Under the pieces are notes generated by a model. It did not search any database and was not told the origin of the DNA. It was given only the letters and a program-made list of their open reading frames with translations. The position numbers and the translations under genes were made by a program. Below, piece by piece: positions 1-6,107 of a DNA stretch of 14,229 nucleotides. Each line of letters begins with the position of its first letter. Positions within the stretch are counted from its first letter, which is position 1. Source of the DNA: an uncultured Flavobacteriales bacterium (lineage in GTDB: Bacteria; Bacteroidota; Bacteroidia; Flavobacteriales; Crocinitomicaceae); assembly GCA_946479285.1 (NCBI GenBank), contig CAMLFH010000039.1:1-14229 (forward strand), in the 5' to 3' direction.

Positions 1-55
1 TGTTTGGAGAAAAGACTATAAACAACAAAGCCCTACTTCGCTCTTGCGAGCTATG
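1..55. repeat. 55-bp direct repeat, copy 1 (partial terminator duplicate)
   Basis: Bases 1-55 are identical to bases 106-160, a spacing of 105 bp. The copy contains the inner hairpin gctc-ttgc-gagc (40-51) and the T-rich tract (read on the minus strand) of the tmRNA terminator. It diverges after 55, so it lacks the outer stem strand gtaggg that copy 2 has. The window starts at the first repeated base, so the repeat may extend further left. The 50 bp between copies hold a perfect inverted repeat, ggtggact-g-agtccacc (near 72-88). No protein-coding role is supported. Confidence 0.85.
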
Positions 56-105
56 ATTATGGCTGAAAAATGGTGGACTGAGTCCACCGAAGCCCGTCGG
101 AGAAT

Positions 106-160
106 TGTTTGGAGAAAAGACTATAAACAACAAAGCCCTACTTCGCTCTTGCGAGCTATG
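106..160. repeat. 55-bp direct repeat, copy 2 (overlaps tmRNA terminator)
   Basis: This is the second exact copy of bases 1-55. Here the repeat runs into the genuine 3' flank of the tmRNA gene, so the full terminator stem can form (see 125-165). The simplest inference is that copy 1 arose by duplication of this flank, possibly as part of a 105-bp tandem unit whose left part is outside the window. Confidence 0.85.
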
Positions 161-165
161 TAGGG
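125..165 (-). terminator. Intrinsic terminator of the tmRNA gene
   Basis: On the minus strand the sequence just after the tmRNA 3' end folds as CCCTAC-AT-AGCTC-GCAA-GAGCG-AA-GTAGGG. This is an outer 6-bp stem and an inner GCTC/GAGC stem capped by a GCAA tetraloop, followed by CTTTGTTGTTT. It starts 5 bases beyond the tmRNA CC end, as expected for a terminator of a processed stable RNA. Confidence 0.75.
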
Positions 166-169
166 CGAA

Positions 170-573
170 GGTGGAGTCGGAGGGGTTCGAACCCTCGTCC
201 AAACAATGGTTCCGAATGTCTTCTACATGCTTATTTTTTGATTAGTTTTCGAGCTGAATTCGGACAAAAACACCCAAGATCCAACCTTAGCTTCTAAGAT
301 CTCACACCTTGCGCGAAGCTCGCTCAGTGCCAGATTTTCTAAAATGATTCCCCTTGGCCTGCTGATCGAAAATCAGAATCGTGCAGAGGAGAAACTTGTC
401 CGTGTACTATATCTTCCACTGGATTAAGCCGAATTTACCTAGTAAATTAAGCAGCAAGTGCGTATGACGTATTGTCAATTATGGTTTGCAGCAAGATATT
501 AAAGAGCTTCACTACAACGCTCTGCATGCTTCCCACCGAAATCTCGATCGCTGTCAAATCCAATGTCGACCCC
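170..573 (-). ncRNA. ssrA: tmRNA (transfer-messenger RNA, trans-translation)
   Basis: tmRNA rescues stalled ribosomes by acting as an alanyl-tRNA and then as a short mRNA for a degradation tag. On the minus strand the 5' end reads GGGGTCGACATTGGATTTGA, matching the conserved tmRNA start. Its first seven bases pair with CGACTCC near the 3' end (173-179; one G-U pair). The T-arm GAGGG-TTCGAAC-CCCTC is adjacent. The discriminator A and CC are encoded, but the final A is not (T at 169), so it must be added enzymatically. A tag frame ending YALAA-stop lies at 447-476. Length is about 404 nt, within the usual range, and the RNA is a one-piece form. The fold and the tag together leave little doubt. 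Confidence 0.95.
447..476 (-). other. tmRNA tag-peptide reading frame (DNTSYALAA, stop TAA)
   Basis: Read on the minus strand, codons GAC AAT ACG TCA TAC GCA CTT GCT GCT TAA encode DNTSYALAA. The C-terminal YALAA is the standard protease-recognition end. The resume codon is inferred to be GAC because it is preceded by TAATT, which resembles the UAGUC placed just before the resume codon in E. coli tmRNA (U at -5, A at -4). Most bacterial tags begin with Ala or Gly, so an Asp start is uncommon. The next in-frame codons upstream (ATT, ATA) are less likely resume codons. Confidence 0.75.
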
Positions 574-585
574 AGTTGTAACACA

Positions 586-593
586 CAAATTTA
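586..593 (-). promoter_or_regulatory. Candidate -7 box (TAAATTTG) of the tmRNA gene
   Basis: On the minus strand TAAATTTG matches the Bacteroidetes TAnnTTTG box and lies 12 bases before the mature 5' G of the tmRNA. The distance is slightly long for a direct start, which fits a short 5' leader removed by RNase P. No clear -33 element is visible, so this is tentative. Confidence 0.45.
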
Positions 594-664
594 CTAAAAA
601 TACCGATTGAGTATTGACTCGGTTGTATTTTGTTAACTAAAATAATCCCGGATATCCGGAAATG

Positions 665-1072
665 TCAAAACTTAAAAAAGAAATAAGCCACTGCAGCCCA
701 TTCTTTCTTAATTCCCCTGGCGTAGCCTAAAGTACCGTGGCTTGAATTTTCAACGGTTCCGTCGTCTTTGATATAACCCAAAGTAGAATGACTGGAATTT
801 TCAACGGTGCCATCCTTTTTCACATAACCAACAGTTGAATGGCTTCTGTTTTCTATTGTACCATCACTTTTGATGTAGCCAATCGTACTGTGGCTTTTGT
901 CTTCGATCGTTCCATCACTTTTGATGTACCCAATGGTTGAATGGCTGCTGTTTTCAACCGTTCCGTCACTTTTAATATAGCCGGTTGTACTATGGCTTCC
1001 GGATTCAATGGTTTGTGCTTTGGCAAATGCTGCGCTTGCCAACATCACCGCTATTGCGATTACTTTTTTCAT
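665..1072 (-). CDS. Secreted protein of five 17-residue repeats (beta-flower-like)
   Basis: The 135-residue product has a signal peptide (1-20: Lys-Lys, then a hydrophobic core ending AFAKAQ). Five consecutive 17-residue repeats follow (26-42, 43-59, 60-76, 77-93, 94-110), each of the form SHSTxGYIKxDGTxENS. A sixth is truncated (111-120), and a 15-residue tail ends in aromatics (AYFFFKF). The repeated G-Y-(I/V)-K-x-D-G-T pattern resembles small Bacteroidetes proteins that databases label '5-fold beta-flower'; I recall that label from memory and cannot test it. I chose the ATG at 1072 rather than the upstream one at 1111: it gives a clean signal peptide, and a promoter box (1094-1101) lies between the two. 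Function is unknown; an envelope or extracytoplasmic location is likely. Confidence 0.85.
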   Translation of the reverse strand: MKKVIAIAVMLASAAFAKAQTIESGSHSTTGYIKSDGTVENSSHSTIGYIKSDGTIEDKSHSTIGYIKSDGTIENRSHSTVGYVKKDGTVENSSHSTLGYIKDDGTVENSSHGTLGYARGIKKEWAAVAYFFFKF

Positions 1073-1093
1073 ATAAGACGGTTTCTTTTCGAA

Positions 1094-1101
1094 CAAAAAT
1101 A
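1094..1101 (-). promoter_or_regulatory. Candidate -7 box (TATTTTTG) of the repeat-protein gene
   Basis: TATTTTTG on the minus strand fits TAnnTTTG and ends about 21 bases before the ATG at 1072. It falls inside the longer reading frame from 1111, which supports the shorter start. No convincing -33 element is seen. Confidence 0.5.
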
Positions 1102-1212
1102 ACTCATTCATGAACTGAACGATTGATAAATCTGAGGGAATTCATATTCGATGAGTGCTGATTTGTATCTGCAGAAAATGAAGATATATTCGGTTTTGAA
1201 ATACGGGTGGGA

Positions 1213-1256
1213 AAGGTGCTTTTAATCAACGCTTTTTTCAGGTGCCAAAGCACCTT
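1213..1256 (-). terminator. Competing hairpins at the 3' end of the 61-aa gene
   Basis: A perfect 10-bp inverted repeat (aaggtgcttt at 1213-1222; aaagcacctt at 1247-1256) straddles the stop codon. A second, tighter hairpin (ggtgc 1241-1245 / gcacc 1250-1254) uses the same right arm, so the two folds exclude each other. The downstream minus-strand sequence TTTCCC is a poor U-tract. A terminator or mRNA-stabilising role is possible but unproven. Confidence 0.5.
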
Positions 1257-1407
1257 CTTGCTGTTCTTGTTTTTGTTTATTCACTAATTGAGCCAACTCC
1301 CGAAGCCGCATTTTATGTAACTCCTTCACTGTCTTCTCCTTATTTTTCTTTTGAGCCAACAATTTGGAATGAAGCTTTTTGTTGGTTGTATTCTTCTGTT
1401 TGGACAT
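1222..1407 (-). CDS. Small lysine-rich protein, probably leaderless
   Basis: The 61-residue product is very basic and polar (many Lys, Gln and Glu), with no signal peptide or membrane segment. Residues 10-50 would form one long charged helix or coiled coil. I do not recognise a family. An overlapping open frame exists on the plus strand, but this strand is preferred because a near-ideal promoter (1412-1441) ends 4 bases before the ATG. With a start site about 5-7 bases after the -7 box, transcription would begin at or next to the ATG, so the mRNA would be leaderless. The composition suggests an RNA-, DNA- or ribosome-associated protein, but that is only inference. Confidence 0.65.
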   Translation of the reverse strand: MSKQKNTTNKKLHSKLLAQKKNKEKTVKELHKMRLRELAQLVNKQKQEQQEGALAPEKSVD

Positions 1408-1411
1408 GGTA

Positions 1412-1441
1412 CAAAAGTACTAGCTAAAAATCAAGTTACAA
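1412..1441 (-). promoter_or_regulatory. Bacteroidetes-type promoter (TTG-N19-TACTTTTG)
   Basis: On the minus strand TTG (1439-1441) and TACTTTTG (1412-1419) are separated by 19 bases, matching the Bacteroidetes primary-sigma consensus TTTG / TAnnTTTG in sequence and spacing. Only TACC separates the box from the ATG at 1407. Confidence 0.7.
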
Positions 1442-1486
1442 CACAAAAGTTGGTACCTTAGTCCGGAAATAGTTTAAATTTATTTC

Positions 1487-1678
1487 ATGAGATTTATTCG
1501 ACCGAAAATAATTGGCACTTTAAAGGTTAATGAAATGATGTCGGGAACATTAGCCGTTATAAATGATATCAGGAATGCACCCAATAAGATTATTGTCCCA
1601 TGTCAATCAACAGAACACGGAGAAGAAATCATAAAACGAATTAAAGACGCAAAGTTCGGTGAGGTGCTTCATTTATAA
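1487..1678 (+). CDS. Small hypothetical protein (63 aa)
   Basis: The product is basic at its N-terminus (MRFIRPKI), then has an alternating hydrophobic stretch (IGTLKVNEMMSGTLAVIND), consistent with two beta strands, and an amphipathic C-terminal helix (EEIIKRIKDAKF). It has no signal peptide and no motif I recognise. The stop is 30 bases before the ATG of the 283-aa membrane-protein gene on the same strand with no terminator between, so the two are probably co-transcribed. The start follows an AT-rich tract without a Shine-Dalgarno sequence. The gene is moderately secure because composition and spacing fit, but the frame is short. Confidence 0.6.
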   Translation: MRFIRPKIIGTLKVNEMMSGTLAVINDIRNAPNKIIVPCQSTEHGEEIIKRIKDAKFGEVLHL

Positions 1679-1708
1679 GGAACTTAAAAAATCAACTTAC
1701 ATTAAATC

Positions 1709-2560
1709 ATGCAAAACCAATTCTACAAAGTCATGAATGCCTATTCCGATGAGGAATTACTGGCTGTTTATAAAGACCGCTCCAAATATACCCCGGAAGC
1801 AATTGAGGCAATGGAAACGGTTCTTTCGGAACGAAAACTCATGGAAGATGCAGCGGAAATAGCAGCTGAACAAAAAGCCGAAGAGATTTTATCTAAAGAA
1901 GAGCAACTGGCTAATTTCCAACGTTCCGAATTTGGAAAGGTTATCTCAGATGAAGCTTTTGCACAAGAACATCTAACGAATTCAATCTATTTGCAGCGCT
2001 TTATTTCTCCTTTGCATCAGTACAATTGGGTGAACACCATTTTCATCATTTTGGGTATCACCGGACTTACTCTGGCATTGATCATTCTTGGAATTGGTGA
2101 CTATCACTCACCCTTCCCTGCCATGCTGGCCATTTGCAGTGCAGCTGCCCTCCTACTGCCATTCGGGATCTGGAAACTCTCCAAAAATAAAGCGCAATTA
2201 ACCATCCGAAAGAAAATCAACAGGATTGTCGTTTCAATAGAAGGAGCAAAAGACCAGCACGAAATTTCCCTGCCTTTGAGATACGAATCTTACTGGCAAT
2301 GGCATCAAATGAGGCAAGGTCATGTAAAGCTGAAGCAAGTGATGCTGCATATTTTTCTTTATGATGATAAGAACGACTCCTGTTTTGAATTAAGGGAATT
2401 GATGCCGATTCAAAAATCACCACCGCCCCATTGGGAAACGCTTCCGAAGAAGTTTACGACCAATAAAACAAATCATTTCGCCTATTGGGGACATGGCTTC
2501 CAAAAACCATTCTTGTATGAATTCCAAAAAATCCTCGATGGTTTGCAGGAAGGGAAATAA
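1709..2560 (+). CDS. Two-helix membrane protein with N-terminal acidic helical region
   Basis: The 283-residue product begins with a helical segment, roughly 8-45, reading YSDEELLAVYKDRSKYTPEA. This pattern of SDEELL, an R-x-x-Y and a downstream P-E-A-I-E-A is common at the N-termini of Bacteroidetes membrane proteins of unknown role. An Ala/Glu-rich coiled-coil-like stretch follows (46-70). Two hydrophobic helices lie at about 106-129 and 136-156, separated by a short loop (GDYHSPFP). The C-terminal 125 residues are probably a soluble cytoplasmic domain, mixed alpha/beta, with aromatic-rich ends. No catalytic motif is apparent and the function is unknown. It probably forms a two-gene unit with the 63-aa gene upstream and ends just before a hairpin shared with the convergent gene. 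Confidence 0.85.
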   Translation: MQNQFYKVMNAYSDEELLAVYKDRSKYTPEAIEAMETVLSERKLMEDAAEIAAEQKAEEILSKEEQLANFQRSEFGKVISDEAFAQEHLTNSIYLQRFISPLHQYNWVNTIFIILGITGLTLALIILGIGDYHSPFPAMLAICSAAALLLPFGIWKLSKNKAQLTIRKKINRIVVSIEGAKDQHEISLPLRYESYWQWHQMRQGHVKLKQVMLHIFLYDDKNDSCFELRELMPIQKSPPPHWETLPKKFTTNKTNHFAYWGHGFQKPFLYEFQKILDGLQEGK

Positions 2561-2577
2561 GTAATCTATACAACGAA

Positions 2578-2603
2578 AAAGCCAACCCTTTCGGATTGGC
2601 TTT
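2578..2603. terminator. Bidirectional hairpin between convergent genes
   Basis: The sequence aaagccaa-ccctttcgga-ttggcttt forms an 8-bp stem, with a further CC/GG pair possible in the loop. It has A-rich sequence on the left and T-rich sequence on the right, so it could terminate transcription from both the membrane-protein gene (ending 2560, +) and the T9SS propeller gene (ending 2626, -). The T-tracts are short. Confidence 0.7.
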
Positions 2604-2625
2604 ACTATATGAGGTAAAAAATCAC

Positions 2626-4143
2626 TCACGATTTTACAATTCTCCGGGAAACGACCTGTCCGGCTTTGTCCGTAACTCTTAGAATATAAGTTCCCGGAGC
2701 TAAATCTGGCAGCCGGATATTCCCTTTCATGCCAAGATCGCCGGTACTGATCATTTTACCCGACAGATCTGCAAGTTCAAATTGCGCACTCTCCAGTTGA
2801 GCCTGAACAGTTATTTCCGTTGAAAAAGGATTCGGATAAACGTGCATCTGAGCATCATCTTCCTTTTCCGCAATTGACAAGGTGTTATCGTAATGAGCAA
2901 GGATTGTAGCGTAATCACCATTCGCGGCCAAAAACAATCCGGCATCGTTATGCAAAAGGATACTTTGATTACCGGCCGATTGGGAAAGTGTGTCGAAATC
3001 GATTATATCTCCGCTTTGTTTGTTTAAAAGATAAACGGCAGAATAATAAGGTCCGCCTGTCCACTGTGTAGCTGCAACAACCGGATTTCCATTAGCCAGC
3101 AGCAAAAGATCCGTCACATCGTAAGTATCCGTAGAGAATCCCTGTCTCCAGATCTCCGTTCCGGAAGGATTGAACTTGAAAATGGATGCCAGGTATTCAT
3201 TTTGCTCTGTGGAATTGATTCCCGACAAGTAAATAAAATTTTCACTGTCGGCCACAATATCTAAACTATTGTCACCGAATACCATATTCTGAGCAAACTG
3301 GGTTTGATTCCACTGAAAAACACCGTTTGCATTCAATTTTTTCAATGAATAGGCATAATTCATAAACGAAAGAGCGTAGATACTTCCATCGGGTGCTTCG
3401 GTAATTCGGGGAGTTGCATAAACAAAATCTGCGGTATCAGGTGTGCTCCAAAGTAGTTGTCCGTTGGGAGCAAAACGAGTAAGCTCATACTCTCCGTCAC
3501 AGGCAATCAGGTCGCCGTTTGCAGCAATAACCATATCTGCTCCGTAGGTCCAGCTCAGGGTATCGTATTTGACCCATTGTTCGTTTCCAAGCTGGTCGTA
3601 CTTCACAATTGCACCAAGCGAAAGTCCATTATCATAAACACTTCCGCTCACAAAGGTATTTCCGTTGAGATCTGTAACGCACTTCTGAGAACCTCCCGAA
3701 GCATAGATATTCTCAACAATACTTTTTTGCCAGCGCTCTTGTCCGTTGGAATCAAAGCTGATCACAAACCAGTTTGCATCTTGCTGACTAACAGTTAACT
3801 GACCGGAAAAATAAGTATTCCCCTGCTGGTCAACCCCTCCGTTGGAAAGGTTAAACTGCTCATAAATAGGATGCTGGTAGATCTCTTCCCAGATAATACT
3901 TCCTGCAGCTGAGATTTTCTGAAGCATTAAGCGGTTGTAAGAATTTGAGGGAGGCAAATATTTGGTGATCATTGTGGCTTTGATGACATTGCCGCTTCCG
4001 GCGTCAAAAAGTCCAATCACGTTCATGTAAGCGGTGTCGGCTGTAGTATATTCGTTCAGCCACTGACGATCGAGCTGTGCTTTTCCTACTTGCGGCAAGA
4101 GGCAAATCGAAAGGAAAAACGTAAAATTTAGTAATTTTTTCAT
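2626..4143 (-). CDS. Secreted beta-propeller-like protein with T9SS type A sorting domain
   Basis: The 505-residue product has a signal peptide (1-22, ending GKAQ). A long region (about 30-420) repeats the pattern of a polar strand, 'D-x-x-G-N', then 'W', for example DQQGNTYFSG, DLNGNTFVSG, AANGDLIA, APDGSIYALS and DSENFIYLSG. This pattern is typical of PQQ/SBBP-type beta-propeller blades. Residues 433-505 are a type A T9SS sorting domain: VYPNPFS at the start, a DLSGK strand, then APGTYILRVTD and a Lys-rich end. It is therefore expected to cross the outer membrane by T9SS and be released or anchored on the surface. Ligand or substrate is unknown. It is preceded by a TATGTTTG box. Confidence 0.9.
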   Translation of the reverse strand: MKKLLNFTFFLSICLLPQVGKAQLDRQWLNEYTTADTAYMNVIGLFDAGSGNVIKATMITKYLPPSNSYNRLMLQKISAAGSIIWEEIYQHPIYEQFNLSNGGVDQQGNTYFSGQLTVSQQDANWFVISFDSNGQERWQKSIVENIYASGGSQKCVTDLNGNTFVSGSVYDNGLSLGAIVKYDQLGNEQWVKYDTLSWTYGADMVIAANGDLIACDGEYELTRFAPNGQLLWSTPDTADFVYATPRITEAPDGSIYALSFMNYAYSLKKLNANGVFQWNQTQFAQNMVFGDNSLDIVADSENFIYLSGINSTEQNEYLASIFKFNPSGTEIWRQGFSTDTYDVTDLLLLANGNPVVAATQWTGGPYYSAVYLLNKQSGDIIDFDTLSQSAGNQSILLHNDAGLFLAANGDYATILAHYDNTLSIAEKEDDAQMHVYPNPFSTEITVQAQLESAQFELADLSGKMISTGDLGMKGNIRLPDLAPGTYILRVTDKAGQVVSRRIVKS

Positions 4144-4162
4144 GGTGTATCTATTTATGGTA

Positions 4163-4170
4163 CAAACATA
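4163..4170 (-). promoter_or_regulatory. Candidate -7 box (TATGTTTG) of the propeller gene
   Basis: TATGTTTG on the minus strand matches TAnnTTTG and ends 19 bases before the ATG at 4143. A good -33 element is not evident. If used, it separates this gene's transcription from that of the AraC-type gene upstream. Confidence 0.5.
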
Positions 4171-4229
4171 TCGGATTACAATCCTTGGCGATAGGACTTT
4201 TTACGGTTCCAGCAGCAGATTGAAAGAAT

Positions 4230-5105
4230 CTAACTGCGCGAAGCATCCCGAAAAGCCGCCGGAGTCATTCCGTTCTTTTCTTTGAAACGCCTGATAAAGT
4301 AACTCGGATCTTCGAAGTTGAGCTGAAATGAAATTTCTTTGATGGAAAGATCCGTATGAAACAGCAAACGCTTTGTTTCCAACATTACCTGCTCTTCAAT
4401 CAATGATTTAGCAGAAAGTCCCAGATCGCGTGAGCATACCTCATTCAAATAGTTTGGAGTAATGTGAAGCATTTCTGCATATTCTGACACAGATCTGATT
4501 TCTGTAAAATTAGCAGCAATAAGTGCCATGTATCTTTCCAGAACTCCATGCTTTGCAGGAATATCAAGAGATTGTTCAAAAGGCCTTTTCAGCAGCTGGA
4601 GCATAGATCGCACGATCGATTTCAGTGTTTCCTGGGAAGCAATTTTTTCAGACAAACTGTAAGCTTCAATCAATTTCCGCAGTGTTGCGAAGATCTCTTC
4701 CGAAAGTTTTAAGTGAGGCTGAGCAGTATGAAGTGAAAAGAAGGGATATTCCCGAAAAAAGGCCGCAGCACTTGTTTCATTATCGTAGAAATAAGATCTT
4801 AGAAACCGGAAATTGCAACCCGAAGAATTTGCACTGCGATTCATCATGTGAACCTGGCCTGTACGAATAAAATAAACAGATGCTGTATCGTTTGGGTAGT
4901 TGACAAAATCGATGGATTGTGTTCCCCCGCCTTCATAAAAGAGGATGAATTCAAAATAATCGTGACGATGCGGAACTTCCGGGCTCACGGCACCCGGGCT
5001 TTTCCCCCAAAGCGAAAAATCGTGCTGACCGGTTAACCCTAATTTATGTACAGGAATTTGTTCCAAAGTAATGCTGGTATTTTGATCGAAGGTAATACAA
5101 TTCAT
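4230..5105 (-). CDS. AraC-family transcriptional regulator
   Basis: The 291-residue product has the AraC/XylS layout. The N-terminal half is a cupin-like sensor domain (P-x-H-R-H-D-Y-F-E-F at about 43-52, a usual ligand-pocket strand). The C-terminal 100 residues hold two helix-turn-helix units. The first reads SVSEYAEMLHITPNYLNEVC. The second ends in the family signature F-E-D-P-S-Y-F-I-R-R-F-K-x-x-x-G-M-T-P-x-x-F-R (about 263-286), here almost perfect. It should activate or repress a promoter in response to a small molecule or signal that cannot be named from sequence. The ATG at 5105 is chosen over the in-frame TTG at 5129, which would add eight residues. It is divergent from the secreted CHU_C-type gene, 53 bases away, a plausible target. 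Confidence 0.93.
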   Translation of the reverse strand: MNCITFDQNTSITLEQIPVHKLGLTGQHDFSLWGKSPGAVSPEVPHRHDYFEFILFYEGGGTQSIDFVNYPNDTASVYFIRTGQVHMMNRSANSSGCNFRFLRSYFYDNETSAAAFFREYPFFSLHTAQPHLKLSEEIFATLRKLIEAYSLSEKIASQETLKSIVRSMLQLLKRPFEQSLDIPAKHGVLERYMALIAANFTEIRSVSEYAEMLHITPNYLNEVCSRDLGLSAKSLIEEQVMLETKRLLFHTDLSIKEISFQLNFEDPSYFIRRFKEKNGMTPAAFRDASRS

Positions 5106-5158
5106 TCTTTTGGAAAAATACCTTTCCAACCTTTCACCGATTCTTTATCCTATTATTT

Positions 5159-5992
5159 ATGAGATTAATTCTTCCTTTTCTACTGCTTTTCCACACCCTA
5201 AATTCAACAGGGCAATGCATTGGGAATTTAATCTCCAATGGTTCATTTAACAGTCCTGAAGGCGTAGGAGTTACTGCTCCAGGCTGGACAGGACAACTTA
5301 CTCCGGATGTGAATGACACTGTTGGTCCTTTGATTACTACTCCCGGATATGTGTGGATTGGCGGACCTCCAGTTGCTTCTTCAGACGGAGGAACCTGGCA
5401 GAATCTGTTCAGCGGATCTGAATACATCCAGCAGACATTAAACCTTACTCCCGGAAAATCTTACACACTTACATTCGAATATGCCGCCCAGGGAATCTCA
5501 TTTGATACGTCTTTTGCATTTACGGATCCTGTTGGGGTTCATGTTTACTTTAACAATGTATTTGCCACTGCAACTCCACTGGATACTACTCCATTTACCT
5601 GGGAAAATTACTCCTATACATTCACAGCTGCAAGTGCTTCCATGGTATTAAAAATCAGCCCGAATAAAGACGCTTATGTAGCCTTGGACGGAATATGCAT
5701 CCTACCTGTTTCTTCGGTTATAAGCATGCCTGATATTTTCACTCCCGACAATAACGGCATCAACGATCTTTATCACCCGATAAAACTGATGGATAACATC
5801 GCCGAAGCAACACTTAAGATTGTAAATCGCTGGGGAAATTTGGTTTATGAAACAGACAATCCCATGAGCGGATGGAATGGCCAATTCAATGGCGAAGATT
5901 GTTCGGAAGGAGTTTATTTCTGGGTTTTAAACTATACGGCAAACAATGAACAGGCTAGTGAATCCGGTTATTTGCATTTAATGAGAAAATAG
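5159..5992 (+). CDS. Secreted jelly-roll protein with CHU_C (T9SS type B) C-terminal domain
   Basis: The 277-residue product has a signal peptide (1-19, ending STGQ). An N-terminal jelly-roll-like domain covers about 20-182: it opens NLISNGSFNSPEG, a start shared by carbohydrate-binding and DUF642-like modules, and contains LTPGKSYTLTFEYAA and a closing ALDGICI strand. Residues 188-277 are the gliding-motility-associated C-terminal domain (CHU_C). Its hallmarks are PDIFTPDNNGINDLYHP, IVNRWGNLVYE, GWNGQFNG and EGVYFW. This domain directs type IX secretion and surface display. The domain order suggests a compact surface protein that binds a glycan or another ligand, but binding is inferred. The neighbouring divergent AraC-type regulator may control it. 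Confidence 0.88.
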   Translation: MRLILPFLLLFHTLNSTGQCIGNLISNGSFNSPEGVGVTAPGWTGQLTPDVNDTVGPLITTPGYVWIGGPPVASSDGGTWQNLFSGSEYIQQTLNLTPGKSYTLTFEYAAQGISFDTSFAFTDPVGVHVYFNNVFATATPLDTTPFTWENYSYTFTAASASMVLKISPNKDAYVALDGICILPVSSVISMPDIFTPDNNGINDLYHPIKLMDNIAEATLKIVNRWGNLVYETDNPMSGWNGQFNGEDCSEGVYFWVLNYTANNEQASESGYLHLMRK

Positions 5993-6107
5993 TAAGCGCC
6001 GTTTGGTTAAACTTCCGATTTTTTCTGTATCATTGAATTTAATTACAATTACTTTTCAATTCACTGATTTACAAGGAGAAAACACTATTTACTAAAATCA
6101 CTGCTTT

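Noticed and set aside
1..160. CRISPR array formed by the two 55-bp repeats
   Set aside because: Only two copies are present, the repeat is too long, and it overlaps the tmRNA terminator; there are no cas genes.
56..164. Plus-strand open frame starting near 58 (ATGGCTGAAAAATGG...) running through the spacer and the second 55-bp repeat
   Set aside because: It lies across the terminator and repeat region of the tmRNA and its end is formed by the repeat. It has no promoter or homology that I recognise; it is a by-product of structured RNA flanks.
1242..1427. Plus-strand 61-aa frame opposite the lysine-rich small gene
   Set aside because: It is the same length because it is the complement of the minus-strand frame. 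It has no promoter, and a good promoter supports the minus strand.
5106..5129. Eight extra N-terminal residues for the AraC-type protein from an upstream TTG
   Set aside because: The ATG at 5105 gives a normal start, and TTG is rarely used in this group.
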